Of a DNA stretch of 64,000 nucleotides, positions 50,313 to 58,692 are shown in pieces. The position numbers and the translations under genes were made by a program. Source of the DNA: CAVXZE01 sp963766175 (GTDB lineage Bacteria > Myxococcota_A > UBA9160 > UBA6930). The DNA lies in the NCBI GenBank assembly GCA_963766175.1, contig CAVXZE010000008.1, positions 14,973-78,972 on the forward strand. Direction: 5' to 3'. Each line of letters starts with the position of its first letter. Position 1 is the first letter of the stretch. The notes under the pieces were generated by a model. That model was not told the origin of the DNA. It saw only the letters and a program-made list of their open reading frames with translations, and made no database searches.

Positions 50313-52531
50313 GGCGCTCTCCCCGGTGAGAAGAGCCGCGCGAAGATCTCGCGGTTCTCCGGCGAAGCGAATCGCTGGAAACGTGTCGCGAAGCGACTCC
50401 GCTCCGCGGCCTGCCACCCGTCCAGGTGAGCGAGCAGACGACCCATCGCAAGCTGGGTGTGAACCGGAGCCGAGCCTTCTTCCGCCATCTCGGCGGCGAA
50501 CCTCTGCAGGCTTCGGCTCTGAACCCGGTAGTCGTTGAAGTCGCCCAGGTTGTCCTGGAGCCGCTTGAGCTCGGCCACCAGCCGACCGATCGCCTCCTCC
50601 GAATAGAGGTTGCGGAAGAACTCGAGGAGGTAGCGAAGCTTCTTGCCCCGAATCCGGACGTCGTGGAGCACCGCCGCGGGGGTGTCGTCGCCGATCGCCC
50701 GTCCGCGTTTCACCATCCGTCGGTAGATCTCCCAGATCCGCTCCGACGCCAGCTCCCGGACGGGGCGCTCGGCGTTGCGGGCGAGCAAAGAGCCAGCCGG
50801 GGTCTCCGTCAGGAAGGCACGCCACTCCTCGACGAGGCGGCCGTAGCGCTCCGAGTCGAGGACCGTGACGAGCCCGGCATGAGCGAGCTTCTGCTTCCTC
50901 TCCAGAAACTTCTGGAGAGGGTCCAGGTCCGCCCGGATCTCCTCCGGAAGACCCTCCTTGTAGACCTCCATCTTGAGGAGGTAGACGTCGAGGTCCCGCG
51001 TCGGCCCGGTCTCGAGGAAGAGCCAGCGAAACTCCGCCTTGAATCGCTCCACGTCCTGCGCGGGGTAGACCTCCCGGATCTGGCTGAGGGCAGAGCGGGT
51101 TCGGCGAATCGCAACGCGGAAATCGTGGAGGAACTCGGAGTCGAGGTCTCGCCGCGTCCCCTCCTCGTTCCTGAGCACCGTCGTCAGCAGCGAGAGATGG
51201 ATCGCACGCGCCGCGTCTCTCGCCGGCATCACCGGGTCGAGCGTCAGCTCGAACTTCGATGTGTAGTCACCCGGGGCCCGGCCAAGCGGTTCGAGGGCGT
51301 ACGCGAGCTCGCCGGCGGGATCCGGAAGAAGGCCGCACTCCTCCCTCAAGAAGCCGGCCAGCCGGATCCGCTCCCTTTCGTAGCCCCGCACCGGGGCGAG
51401 GGTGACGCGAGGCTCGAGCTCGTGGAGCCCGCCGCCGTCGGGCGGCGAGGCGGTTCCCGACTCGATCCGAAGCCGCACCGTGGTCTTCTCCTCGTCGTCG
51501 AGGACGGCGATGGTGCGGGCCCGCACGCTCGAGGTGACCAGGGGCAACAGGCGCCTCATCGAGAGGACGGGCGCGAGGTCGTCGCGCAGCGCACCGCAGG
51601 GGAGATCGGCGGCGAAGGCGGGCTCGCCCGAGTGGTGGAGACGGTGTCGCACGCGCCCCTCCGCCTCCTGCCAGAGATGGACCCGGCGGGCCCCGAAGCC
51701 GGAGGTCTGGTAGGTGCCGCCGTCCCGGTGGATCCGCCAGTCGAATGAATCGTGGAAGGTCTTCACCTCGACCGTATCCGGGGAGGGCACCGTCGTGAAC
51801 CCCGAGGTGAGCCTTCGCTCCAGCGCCTCGGCGGTAAACCCCTCGGGAAGACGAAAGGACCCCGTATCGGCCGAGGGCTCCGCCAGGCGGCGTTTCACGC
51901 CGGGCTGGACGAGCCCGAGCAGATCGAGGCCCCGCTCGAGCTTGCTGAGCAGGGAGGGCCCGAAGTCGGGGCAGGCGAGCAGCTCATCGCCGATGGACGT
52001 CAGCACATCCAACCCCTCGGCGGTCTCCTCTACCTCGACTTCCTGGAAGCGCCCAGACGGCTCGGCTCCCTCACCAGCGGGGGAGACCTCGACGTCGTCG
52101 AGGCAGAGTTCGGCGACCGCAGAGCCGCCCGCCATCACCTGCCGGACCCTGCGCCGGGTCCGAAGCCGAAGGAAGGGCAGGAGCTTGGCGTCCCCGGCGA
52201 GCGCGGCGACCGCATCGCCGACCACTCCCTTCAACCCGCCCTCCTCGCCCAGGATCTCCTCGATCTCCTCCCGATCCTGAACAATCCCACGGTCCTGCTT
52301 GCCCGGAATCTCCTTCAGCGTCGCCTTCAGGACTCCCGAGCGTCGCCGGTAGCGGAGGCCGTAACCCCCTGCAAAGAGACGGAAATCCTCCGTGTCGAGG
52401 TAGACGTCCTGCTGGTCTCGCGTCTCGACCGGGGAGAGAGCGAAGCCGGCGATGGCGGGCCTCCGAGCCAGCTCCTCCAGGGCGTCTGGAGCGCGGACCG
52501 CGAGCTTGATCTCCCTCTCTCTCTGCGCCAT
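50309..52531 (-). CDS. CYTH-CHAD domain protein (polyphosphate-binding)
   Basis: The protein is about 740 residues. The CYTH domain starts EREIKLAV (ExExK) and extends through LRYRRRSGVLKATLKE. A second CYTH-like portion follows. The C-terminal CHAD domain (about 445-735) has FLHDFRVAIRRTRSAL and LHDVRIRGKKLRYLLEFF, helices with regularly spaced His, Arg and Lys that bind polyphosphate. CHAD proteins are known to sit on polyphosphate granules. The start is uncertain: ATG at 52531 puts the ExExK motif at the N-terminus as in the family, while in-frame ATGs at 52555 and 52573 are possible. First gene of the minus-strand operon, divergent from ppk1. Confidence 0.9.
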   Translation of the reverse strand: MAQREREIKLAVRAPDALEELARRPAIAGFALSPVETRDQQDVYLDTEDFRLFAGGYGLRYRRRSGVLKATLKEIPGKQDRGIVQDREEIEEILGEEGGLKGVVGDAVAALAGDAKLLPFLRLRTRRRVRQVMAGGSAVAELCLDDVEVSPAGEGAEPSGRFQEVEVEETAEGLDVLTSIGDELLACPDFGPSLLSKLERGLDLLGLVQPGVKRRLAEPSADTGSFRLPEGFTAEALERRLTSGFTTVPSPDTVEVKTFHDSFDWRIHRDGGTYQTSGFGARRVHLWQEAEGRVRHRLHHSGEPAFAADLPCGALRDDLAPVLSMRRLLPLVTSSVRARTIAVLDDEEKTTVRLRIESGTASPPDGGGLHELEPRVTLAPVRGYERERIRLAGFLREECGLLPDPAGELAYALEPLGRAPGDYTSKFELTLDPVMPARDAARAIHLSLLTTVLRNEEGTRRDLDSEFLHDFRVAIRRTRSALSQIREVYPAQDVERFKAEFRWLFLETGPTRDLDVYLLKMEVYKEGLPEEIRADLDPLQKFLERKQKLAHAGLVTVLDSERYGRLVEEWRAFLTETPAGSLLARNAERPVRELASERIWEIYRRMVKRGRAIGDDTPAAVLHDVRIRGKKLRYLLEFFRNLYSEEAIGRLVAELKRLQDNLGDFNDYRVQSRSLQRFAAEMAEEGSAPVHTQLAMGRLLAHLDGWQAAERSRFATRFQRFASPENREIFARLFSPGRAP

Positions 52532-52651
52532 CGCGGACAAGGATACAGACTCCATCCGCTCGGCGGGAAACATGATTGGGCGCCGCCGCCGTGCTCTGGC
52601 ATCATCTGACGTTCACCATCCCCCCCTGGGTGAGCCTCGAGGACCGCTGCC

Positions 52652-54793
52652 ATGGCGAAGGAGAAGCACGAATCCGAGAAGGAAACCCAGGAGAAGTTCT
52701 TCAACCGGGAACTGAGCTGGCTCTCCTTTGCCCGCCGTGTTCTGGCGATGGCTGGGGATGCAGACATCCCGCTGATGGAGAGGGTCCGCTTCGCCGGGAT
52801 CGTGGGGATGCTCCACGACGAGTTCTCGATGAAGCGGCTCAGTGGCCTGAGGCGGCGCGTGGAGAAGGGCTCCCGCAAGATCTCCCCGGGCGGCAGCGGT
52901 GCCAGAGAGCTGTTTCATTCGGTTCGGGAGGAGCTCGCCGACCAGGACGCGATCCTGAGCCGGATCATTCAGCAAGAGCTCCGCCCGCGTCTCGCTGCCG
53001 AAGGCCTCCCGATCGTCGACTACGGCGATCTGAGCAAGAAGCATCAGCGGGCGCTCCGCGACTACTTCGAGAGCTCCGTGGAGCCGATTCTCACCCCGCT
53101 GGCCGTGGACGCCGAGCACCCCTTCCCCTTCATCAGCAACCTGGGATTGAACCTGGCGGTGATCCTGCCAGAGGCGAAGGGAAAGCGGGAGCAGTTCGTC
53201 CGGGTGAAGGTGCCGGACAACCGTCCCCGCTGGGTGCCCTTTCCGGACAATCGCGGCTTCGTACCCCTCGAGCAGGTGATCGCGGCGAACCTGGACCTGA
53301 CGTTCCCGATCCCGCCCGACGCCGTGTACTGCTTCCGTGCCACCCGCGGGACCGGAGGAACGCCCGAGGAAGAGGCCGAGCTCTCCGTCGAGGAGGCCAC
53401 CCGCGAGCCGGGGAGCATCGTCCGACAGGTCTCCGGCGAGCTGAAAGCGCGGAAGTTCGCCGGGGTCACCCGCCTCCAGGTAGATCCGGCGATGCCGAAG
53501 AAGCGGCGCGAATGGCTGAGCGGGCAGCTCGGGATCAGCGACGAGGACGTGTACGTCACCGAGTCGATCATCGGGGCGAATGCCTTGCTGGAGTTCGAGG
53601 CGCCACGCCGGCCGGATCTGAGCTTTCCGCGCCACGAGCCGATCACCCACCCGCGGCTCCGGCGGGTCGACGGCGGCGACCCGGCCGCGATCTTCGAGGA
53701 GATCGCCCGCGGGGATATCCTCCTCCATCACCCGTACGTGAGCTTCGACACCTCCGTCCTCCGGCTGATCGAGGCTGCGGCAGAGGACCCCTACGTCCTC
53801 GCCATCAAGCTGACGATCTACCGCACCAGCCGAGACTCGCCGATCCCGCGCGCGCTCGCGGAGGCCGCTCGGCGTGGAAAGCAGGTCGCCGTGCTGGTGG
53901 AGATCACCGCCCGGTTCGACGAGGCGCCGAACATCGCCTGGGGCCAGTACCTCGAGAAGGAAGGAGTGCACGTCTCCTATGGAGTGGAGCAGCTCAAGAC
54001 CCACGTGAAGCTCGCCCTCGTGGTCCGTGAGGAAGAGCAGGGGATCCGCCGCTACGCACACGTTGGGACGGGCAACTACCACTCCGGCACCACGAGGGTC
54101 TACGAGGACCTCGGGGTGCTCACGGCCGATCCCGAGATCTGCGACGACGTCGCCGCGGTCTTCAATTCCCTTACCGGATCCATGCCGTTCGGCGAATGCC
54201 GGCGTCTCCTCGTCGCCCCCGCGACGATGCGAAAGCGTTTCACCGCACTCATCCGCCGGGAGAGCGAGCACGCCCGGGCGGGCCGGCCCTGCGGAATACG
54301 GGCAAAGATGAACCAGCTCCAGGATTTCGAGATCATCCGCGAGCTCTACGAGGCGAGCCAGGCGGGTGTGCCCATCGAGCTGAACGTGCGCGGCCTCTGT
54401 TGTCTCCGGCCCGGCGTTCCCGGGCTCTCGGAGAAGATTCGCGTCTTCGGGGTCGTCGGCCGTTTTCTGGAGCACAGCCGCGTCTTCCGCTTCGAGAACG
54501 GGGGCGAGCCGGAGCACCTCCTCGGCTCGGCCGATTGGATGAAGCGAAACCTCGACGGCCGGGTGGAGACCATCCTTTCGGTGTCGGACGAGGACGTGAA
54601 ACGCCAGATCGACGAGATCCTCGAGGTCTATGTGATGGACAACGCGAGCGCCTGGGACTGCGACCCCGATGGCGTTTACCGGCAGCGGACACCCCCGGAG
54701 GGCGAGGAGCGCTGCGCCGCTCAGGAGACCTTGATCGAGATGGCCAGGAGCGGCGAGCGGCCCCCCCCCGGTCTGTCTGATCCGCCGCAATGA
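52652..54793 (+). CDS. ppk1: Polyphosphate kinase 1
   Basis: Ppk1 reversibly polymerises ATP gamma-phosphate into polyphosphate. The protein has 713 residues, normal length. It begins FFNRELSWLSFARRVL. The phospholipase-D-like half has LTIYRTSRDSPIPRALAEAARRGKQVAVLVE, EQLKTHVKLALV (the active His region) and YAHVGTGNYHSGTTRVYEDLGVLTADPEI. The start ATG at 52652 has GAGGA upstream. It is divergent from the CYTH-CHAD operon, with about 80-120 bases between starts. No clear Pho box was recognised there. Confidence 0.96.
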   Translation: MAKEKHESEKETQEKFFNRELSWLSFARRVLAMAGDADIPLMERVRFAGIVGMLHDEFSMKRLSGLRRRVEKGSRKISPGGSGARELFHSVREELADQDAILSRIIQQELRPRLAAEGLPIVDYGDLSKKHQRALRDYFESSVEPILTPLAVDAEHPFPFISNLGLNLAVILPEAKGKREQFVRVKVPDNRPRWVPFPDNRGFVPLEQVIAANLDLTFPIPPDAVYCFRATRGTGGTPEEEAELSVEEATREPGSIVRQVSGELKARKFAGVTRLQVDPAMPKKRREWLSGQLGISDEDVYVTESIIGANALLEFEAPRRPDLSFPRHEPITHPRLRRVDGGDPAAIFEEIARGDILLHHPYVSFDTSVLRLIEAAAEDPYVLAIKLTIYRTSRDSPIPRALAEAARRGKQVAVLVEITARFDEAPNIAWGQYLEKEGVHVSYGVEQLKTHVKLALVVREEEQGIRRYAHVGTGNYHSGTTRVYEDLGVLTADPEICDDVAAVFNSLTGSMPFGECRRLLVAPATMRKRFTALIRRESEHARAGRPCGIRAKMNQLQDFEIIRELYEASQAGVPIELNVRGLCCLRPGVPGLSEKIRVFGVVGRFLEHSRVFRFENGGEPEHLLGSADWMKRNLDGRVETILSVSDEDVKRQIDEILEVYVMDNASAWDCDPDGVYRQRTPPEGEERCAAQETLIEMARSGERPPPGLSDPPQ

Positions 54794-54888
54794 GGCCTGG
54801 CGGAGCCACGCTGAGGCCCCCCTCTCGAGAGCGGAGCTGACGGCCGCCCGGACTCAACCGGGGCTGCCGGACAGCCGAACCGGAAGGG

Positions 54889-56583
54889 ATGCTCTACGAG
54901 ATCGGCCTGCTCCTTACCGTTGGGCTCGGGCTCTGGGTGTTGATAGACGTGGTGGGCAGCCCGCCGCGCAGGCTTCAGGCCCTGCCGACGGCCCTCCTGG
55001 GTGCTTCGAGCGCCCTCTGGGCTGGGGGCGAAGTGCTGATGAACGAGGCGGCTGGGCCGGAGACGATCCTCGTGTGCCGGCGCCTGCTCTACCTCGGCAC
55101 GGCCATCCTGCCGATCGCGTGGCTGTGGGCGGCGGCCGACGCCGCACGGGCTCGCTGGCTCTCGCGGGCCCCGTGGCTGCTGGCACTGGCCGCAATCCCC
55201 CAGGCGATGGCCTACGCCTTCCTCTACACGGAGGCGCATGCCTGGTTCGTGCACGCCACCGCACAGCCGCCGCTCTTCGGCCCGGTCTTCTGGGTCCACG
55301 CGGCGATCGGCTGGGGCCTCATCGCGATTGGAACCGGCTACTTCCTGCTCGCGGCCATTCGCCTCGGCAAGGCCAGTACGGGGCGGATGCTCGCGATCGG
55401 GATCGGGACAACGCTTCCGCTGCTGACCAACCTCGTCTACCTCACCACCAGCCAGTTCCAGAGCCATGCCGATCCCACGCCGATCCTCCTCGCCGTTGGG
55501 ATCCTGGTAATTCGGCTGGCGGCCATCGACTCAGGTCTCACCGCGTTTCTCCCGGTCGCACGCAAGGACGTGGTCGAGCAGCTGCAATCGGGCGTGCTGG
55601 TGGCGGATCTCGCGGGCAAGATCGTCGACGCCAACCCCGCCGCCGCTGACATCCTCGGGGAGAAGAAGCTGGCTCGCCGGTCCCTGGAGGAGGTGCTGTC
55701 CGGACTGCAGTCCGACCAGACACGCGCGATCGAGGTGGAGAAGTTTCCCGTGAAGGGTCTCGTCGGTGTGGTGGGCTCCTGTACCGTGCTGCGAGATTGC
55801 ACCGAGGCGCGTCAGATCGAGCAGCAGCTCCAACAGGCCCAGAAGCTCGAATCGATCGGCTGCCTGACGGCAGGCATCGCCCACGGGATCAACAATCCGT
55901 TGGCCTTCATCAGCTCGAACCTGGGCAGCCTGGAGGAGCTCGCGCAGGCGCTTCCTGACGAAGCCGTCCAGACGGCGCTCGGCCCGAAACGCGCGGAACT
56001 GGCCGCCGAGGCCCCCGAGATCGTGGCGGAGATGAAGGACGGTCTGGATCGCATCGCCCACCTGGTGGAGACCCTGATGGGCTTCGCCCGCTCCAGCTCC
56101 CCGGACAAGGAACTGGTTCCGATCGACCTCCGCGCGGTGGCGGAAAAGGCGAATGCCCTGGCCGCCGTGGGCGTGGCATCGAATACCATCCAGACGGCCT
56201 TCGAGCCGGCGCCTCCCGTCCTGGGCCGCGAAGAAGAGCTGGTACAGATCGCGACGAACCTGCTCGTCAACGCGATCCAGGCGAGTGGTGCCGCACCGGA
56301 GATCGAGCTGGGGGTGCGTTGCGTCGAGGGCCAGGTCGCCCTCTCGGTTTGCGACCGGGGCCCGGGGATTCCCGACGACTCCATGCCGCACATCTTCGAC
56401 CCGTTCTTCACCACCAAGGGGCTCGGCGAGGGAACGGGGCTCGGACTCAGCTTGAGTTTCGACCTGGCGCGCCGCCACGGGGGAACTCTCGAGGCGGCGA
56501 ACCGCCCGGGTGGCGGCGCTGCGTTCACCCTCTGGCTGCCCCCGGCACCGGAGGCGGATGGCGAAGACGCTCAGCCTGGCTAG
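54889..56583 (+). CDS. Seven-TM sensor histidine kinase with altered H-box
   Basis: The protein is 564 residues. Residues 1-225 form about seven hydrophobic helices (7TM histidine-kinase sensor type). A short PAS-like domain follows (VLVADLAGKIVDANPAAADILG), then the dimerisation H-box LTAGIAHGINNPLAF with His332, and the ATPase domain with NLLVNAIQAS (N-box), DRGPGIPDD (G1) and GTGLGLSLS (G2). The residue after the phospho-His is Gly333 instead of the usual Glu. No response regulator is adjacent. Start ATG at 54889, about 95 bases after ppk1, so co-transcription is possible. Confidence 0.88.
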   Translation: MLYEIGLLLTVGLGLWVLIDVVGSPPRRLQALPTALLGASSALWAGGEVLMNEAAGPETILVCRRLLYLGTAILPIAWLWAAADAARARWLSRAPWLLALAAIPQAMAYAFLYTEAHAWFVHATAQPPLFGPVFWVHAAIGWGLIAIGTGYFLLAAIRLGKASTGRMLAIGIGTTLPLLTNLVYLTTSQFQSHADPTPILLAVGILVIRLAAIDSGLTAFLPVARKDVVEQLQSGVLVADLAGKIVDANPAAADILGEKKLARRSLEEVLSGLQSDQTRAIEVEKFPVKGLVGVVGSCTVLRDCTEARQIEQQLQQAQKLESIGCLTAGIAHGINNPLAFISSNLGSLEELAQALPDEAVQTALGPKRAELAAEAPEIVAEMKDGLDRIAHLVETLMGFARSSSPDKELVPIDLRAVAEKANALAAVGVASNTIQTAFEPAPPVLGREEELVQIATNLLVNAIQASGAAPEIELGVRCVEGQVALSVCDRGPGIPDDSMPHIFDPFFTTKGLGEGTGLGLSLSFDLARRHGGTLEAANRPGGGAAFTLWLPPAPEADGEDAQPG

Positions 56584-56597
56584 CTAGGCTAGCCAGG
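56575..56597. terminator. 10-bp palindrome at the histidine-kinase stop codon
   Basis: CCTGGCTAGC (56575-56584) and GCTAGCCAGG (56588-56597) are perfect complements around TAG. The histidine-kinase stop codon lies in the left arm. It is between convergent genes (kinase and CBS protein). The sequence is not closely related to the AGCCCG elements, but it has the same habit of overlapping a TAG stop. Confidence 0.45.
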
Positions 56598-56606
56598 CGG
56601 CGGGGA

Positions 56607-57059
56607 TCAACGTCCGCTCGTGATGTAGGTCTCGAGCTCTTCGATGGTGAGCCGCTGCGCCTCGATGATCGCCTTCACGATGTCGCCAATCGAGACGATG
56701 CCGATCAGGCGTCCATCCTCGACCACCGGAAGGTGCCGGATGTGCTTGTCGGACATCAGAACCATGCAGGCTTCCACGGTCTGCTGGGGCTCCACGGTGA
56801 TCACCCGGCGGGTCATGATCTCCTCCACCCGGGTGTCCTTGGAAAACCTGCCCTGTAGAACCACCTTCCGGGCGTAGTCTCGCTCGGAGAAGAGGCCGCA
56901 GATCTCTCCCCCGTCGAACACGATCAGCGCCCCCAGCTCCCGATTGGCCATCTTCTGCAGCGCCTCGTAGACCGAAGCCTGGGGAGCGATCGTCTCGACG
57001 GAATAGCCCTTGTCTTTCAGGACCTGACGAACCGACTTCAAGGCTACCACCTCCTCCAT
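56607..57059 (-). CDS. Tandem CBS-domain protein
   Basis: The protein is 150 residues and has two CBS domains (a Bateman module): ASVYEALQKMANRELGALIVFDGGEICGLFSERDYARKV and QTVEACMVLMSDKHIRHLPVVEDGRLIGIVSIGDIVKAI. Such proteins bind adenosyl ligands (AMP, ATP, SAM) and sense energy state. It stands alone, so no target is indicated. ATG at 57059 has AAAGG close by. The 172 bases upstream, toward the divergent oxidoreductase, include an AT-rich patch at 57080-57105 that may contain promoters. Confidence 0.9.
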   Translation of the reverse strand: MEEVVALKSVRQVLKDKGYSVETIAPQASVYEALQKMANRELGALIVFDGGEICGLFSERDYARKVVLQGRFSKDTRVEEIMTRRVITVEPQQTVEACMVLMSDKHIRHLPVVEDGRLIGIVSIGDIVKAIIEAQRLTIEELETYITSGR

Positions 57060-57231
57060 ACCTTTCCTGCGTCCATTTCAGCCTATTTTTACTTTAGTAT
57101 AGGTCGACTTGCACCTCTTCAGCCTCAGCCGCCCCCCGGGGCGGCCGCTGATGGCTTGGGGTGCGTTCTGATAACCTCCCACGCCGCAGAGCCCAGCCGC
57201 TCAGGGACCGCGCGCTGGGAAGGGAGGCATC

Positions 57232-58599
57232 GTGGAGAAGGCGCTGACCCAAGCAGAGGCGGATGTCGTCGTCGTCGGTTCCGGCCCGGGCGGGGCTACG
57301 GTCGCCCGCCACCTCGCACAAGGCCGGAAACGGGTCGTCCTGCTCGAGAGGGGGATAGACCACCGGGAGAAGCCCTACTACGGCACCCACCTCGGCGCCC
57401 TGATCTACGCCGACAGGGGCGGTCTACTCTTCACCGAGGAGGGTCTGAACATCGTCAGGCCCCTGATGACGGGCGGGGCCACCAACATGTTCACCGGCTC
57501 CGCCGCCAGGCCGCCGCAGTGGCTGAAGCAGAAATACGGCGTCGATATCGACCTGGAGGTCGAAGACACGATCAAGGAGCTCGCGCTCGATCGGCTGCCG
57601 GACGACGCTCTCGGACTGCGCTCCACGCGAATCATGGAGGCGGCCAACTCGCTCGGCTACGACTGGGAGCCGCTGATGAAGTTCATGCGCCCGAGCCACA
57701 CCACCCGCTTCGACTGCGGCGCCAAGTGCATGCTCGGCTGCCGATGCGGCGCCAAGTGGACGGCCAACGAGTACGTGGACGACGCCGTCGCTGCCGGATG
57801 CGAGCTGCTGACCCGGGCCCGAGTGGACGACCTGATCATCGAGGACGCAAGGGTCGTCGGAGTCCGCGGCAAGATGGGAAGAAGCGCTCGCTTCGAGATC
57901 CGCGCAGAGGTCGTGGTGTTGGCCGCGGGCGGCATCGGGACGCCCATCATCCTGCAGAATGCCGGCTTCTTCGAGGCTGGCCACGGCATGGCCATGGACA
58001 CGACGACGATCGTCTACGGGACCTCGAAATTCGGGGGGATCAGCGCCGAGCCACCGATGAGCGTCGCCTACACCGACGACGAGAACGGCTACATGCTGAG
58101 CACGCTGATGGATCCCTGGCTCCTCTACCCGATGATCAATGCACTGAAGGGCATCAAGTACCCCTTCACCTGGTTCAACTACGGCAAGACCATGGGGATG
58201 ATGATCAAGATCAAGGACGAGATCTCCGGTGGCGTCAGTCTGGAGGGAAGGGTCAGCAAGCCGCTGACTGCCCGCGATCGCTTCAGGCTGAACCACGCGT
58301 CGATCGTCGCCCGCAAGATCCTGACGCGGGCCGGCTGCGATCCGGATTCGATCTTCATCGGCCCGCTTCGGGGCACCCATCCCTGCGCGACCGTTCGAAT
58401 CGGCGAGATGCTCGACGAGAACCTGCGGACCGAGGTCGAGAACCTCTACGTCTGCGACGCCAGCTGCTTCCCCGAGGCGCTCGACCGACCCACCGTCCTC
58501 ACCATCATCGGCCTGGGCAAGAGACTGGGCGAGCACCTGCTGCAGGACGTGCTCGGCAACGCGGGCGGCGGTGGCCCGGCCCTGCCCCCCGTCGGCTAG
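57232..58599 (+). CDS. GMC-type FAD-dependent oxidoreductase
   Basis: The protein is 455 residues. The FAD-binding motif VVVGSGPGGATVARHLAQ is at residues 14-31. A second motif is VVLAAGGIGTPIILQNAGF, and the C-terminal GMC segment is LYVCDASCFPEALDRPTVLTIIGLGKRLGEHL. A cysteine cluster CGAKCMLGCRCGAKW (about 162-176) recalls the long-chain alcohol oxidase subgroup. At 455 residues it is shorter than usual GMC enzymes. Start GTG at 57232 has AAGGGAGG upstream. The substrate is probably an alcohol, sterol or cyclic compound, unproven. Confidence 0.85.
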   Translation: MEKALTQAEADVVVVGSGPGGATVARHLAQGRKRVVLLERGIDHREKPYYGTHLGALIYADRGGLLFTEEGLNIVRPLMTGGATNMFTGSAARPPQWLKQKYGVDIDLEVEDTIKELALDRLPDDALGLRSTRIMEAANSLGYDWEPLMKFMRPSHTTRFDCGAKCMLGCRCGAKWTANEYVDDAVAAGCELLTRARVDDLIIEDARVVGVRGKMGRSARFEIRAEVVVLAAGGIGTPIILQNAGFFEAGHGMAMDTTTIVYGTSKFGGISAEPPMSVAYTDDENGYMLSTLMDPWLLYPMINALKGIKYPFTWFNYGKTMGMMIKIKDEISGGVSLEGRVSKPLTARDRFRLNHASIVARKILTRAGCDPDSIFIGPLRGTHPCATVRIGEMLDENLRTEVENLYVCDASCFPEALDRPTVLTIIGLGKRLGEHLLQDVLGNAGGGGPALPPVG

Positions 58600-58654
58600 C
58601 CCCTCCGCGACGAGGCCGGAAAGATGAAGCGCGCGGCATGGCTCGAGAAGAGTC

Positions 58655-58668
58655 AGCCCGGATTCTAG
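58655..58668. repeat. Possible half copy of the AGCCCGGAT palindrome
   Basis: AGCCCGGATTCTAG matches the outer part of the arm of the 44-bp palindrome at 30047 (agcccggatgat) but has no complementary partner nearby. It sits in the 93-bp gap between the oxidoreductase and the phosphodiesterase-like gene. Chance similarity is possible. Confidence 0.3.
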
Positions 58669-58692
58669 GTGGAGACTTCTTTCGGGGGAGTC

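Noticed and set aside
57128..57145. 8-bp inverted repeat GCCGCCCC/GGGGCGGC between the CBS and oxidoreductase genes
   Set aside because: It is a GC-only palindrome with a two-base loop, between divergent genes where no terminator is expected. Chance is likely in GC-rich DNA.
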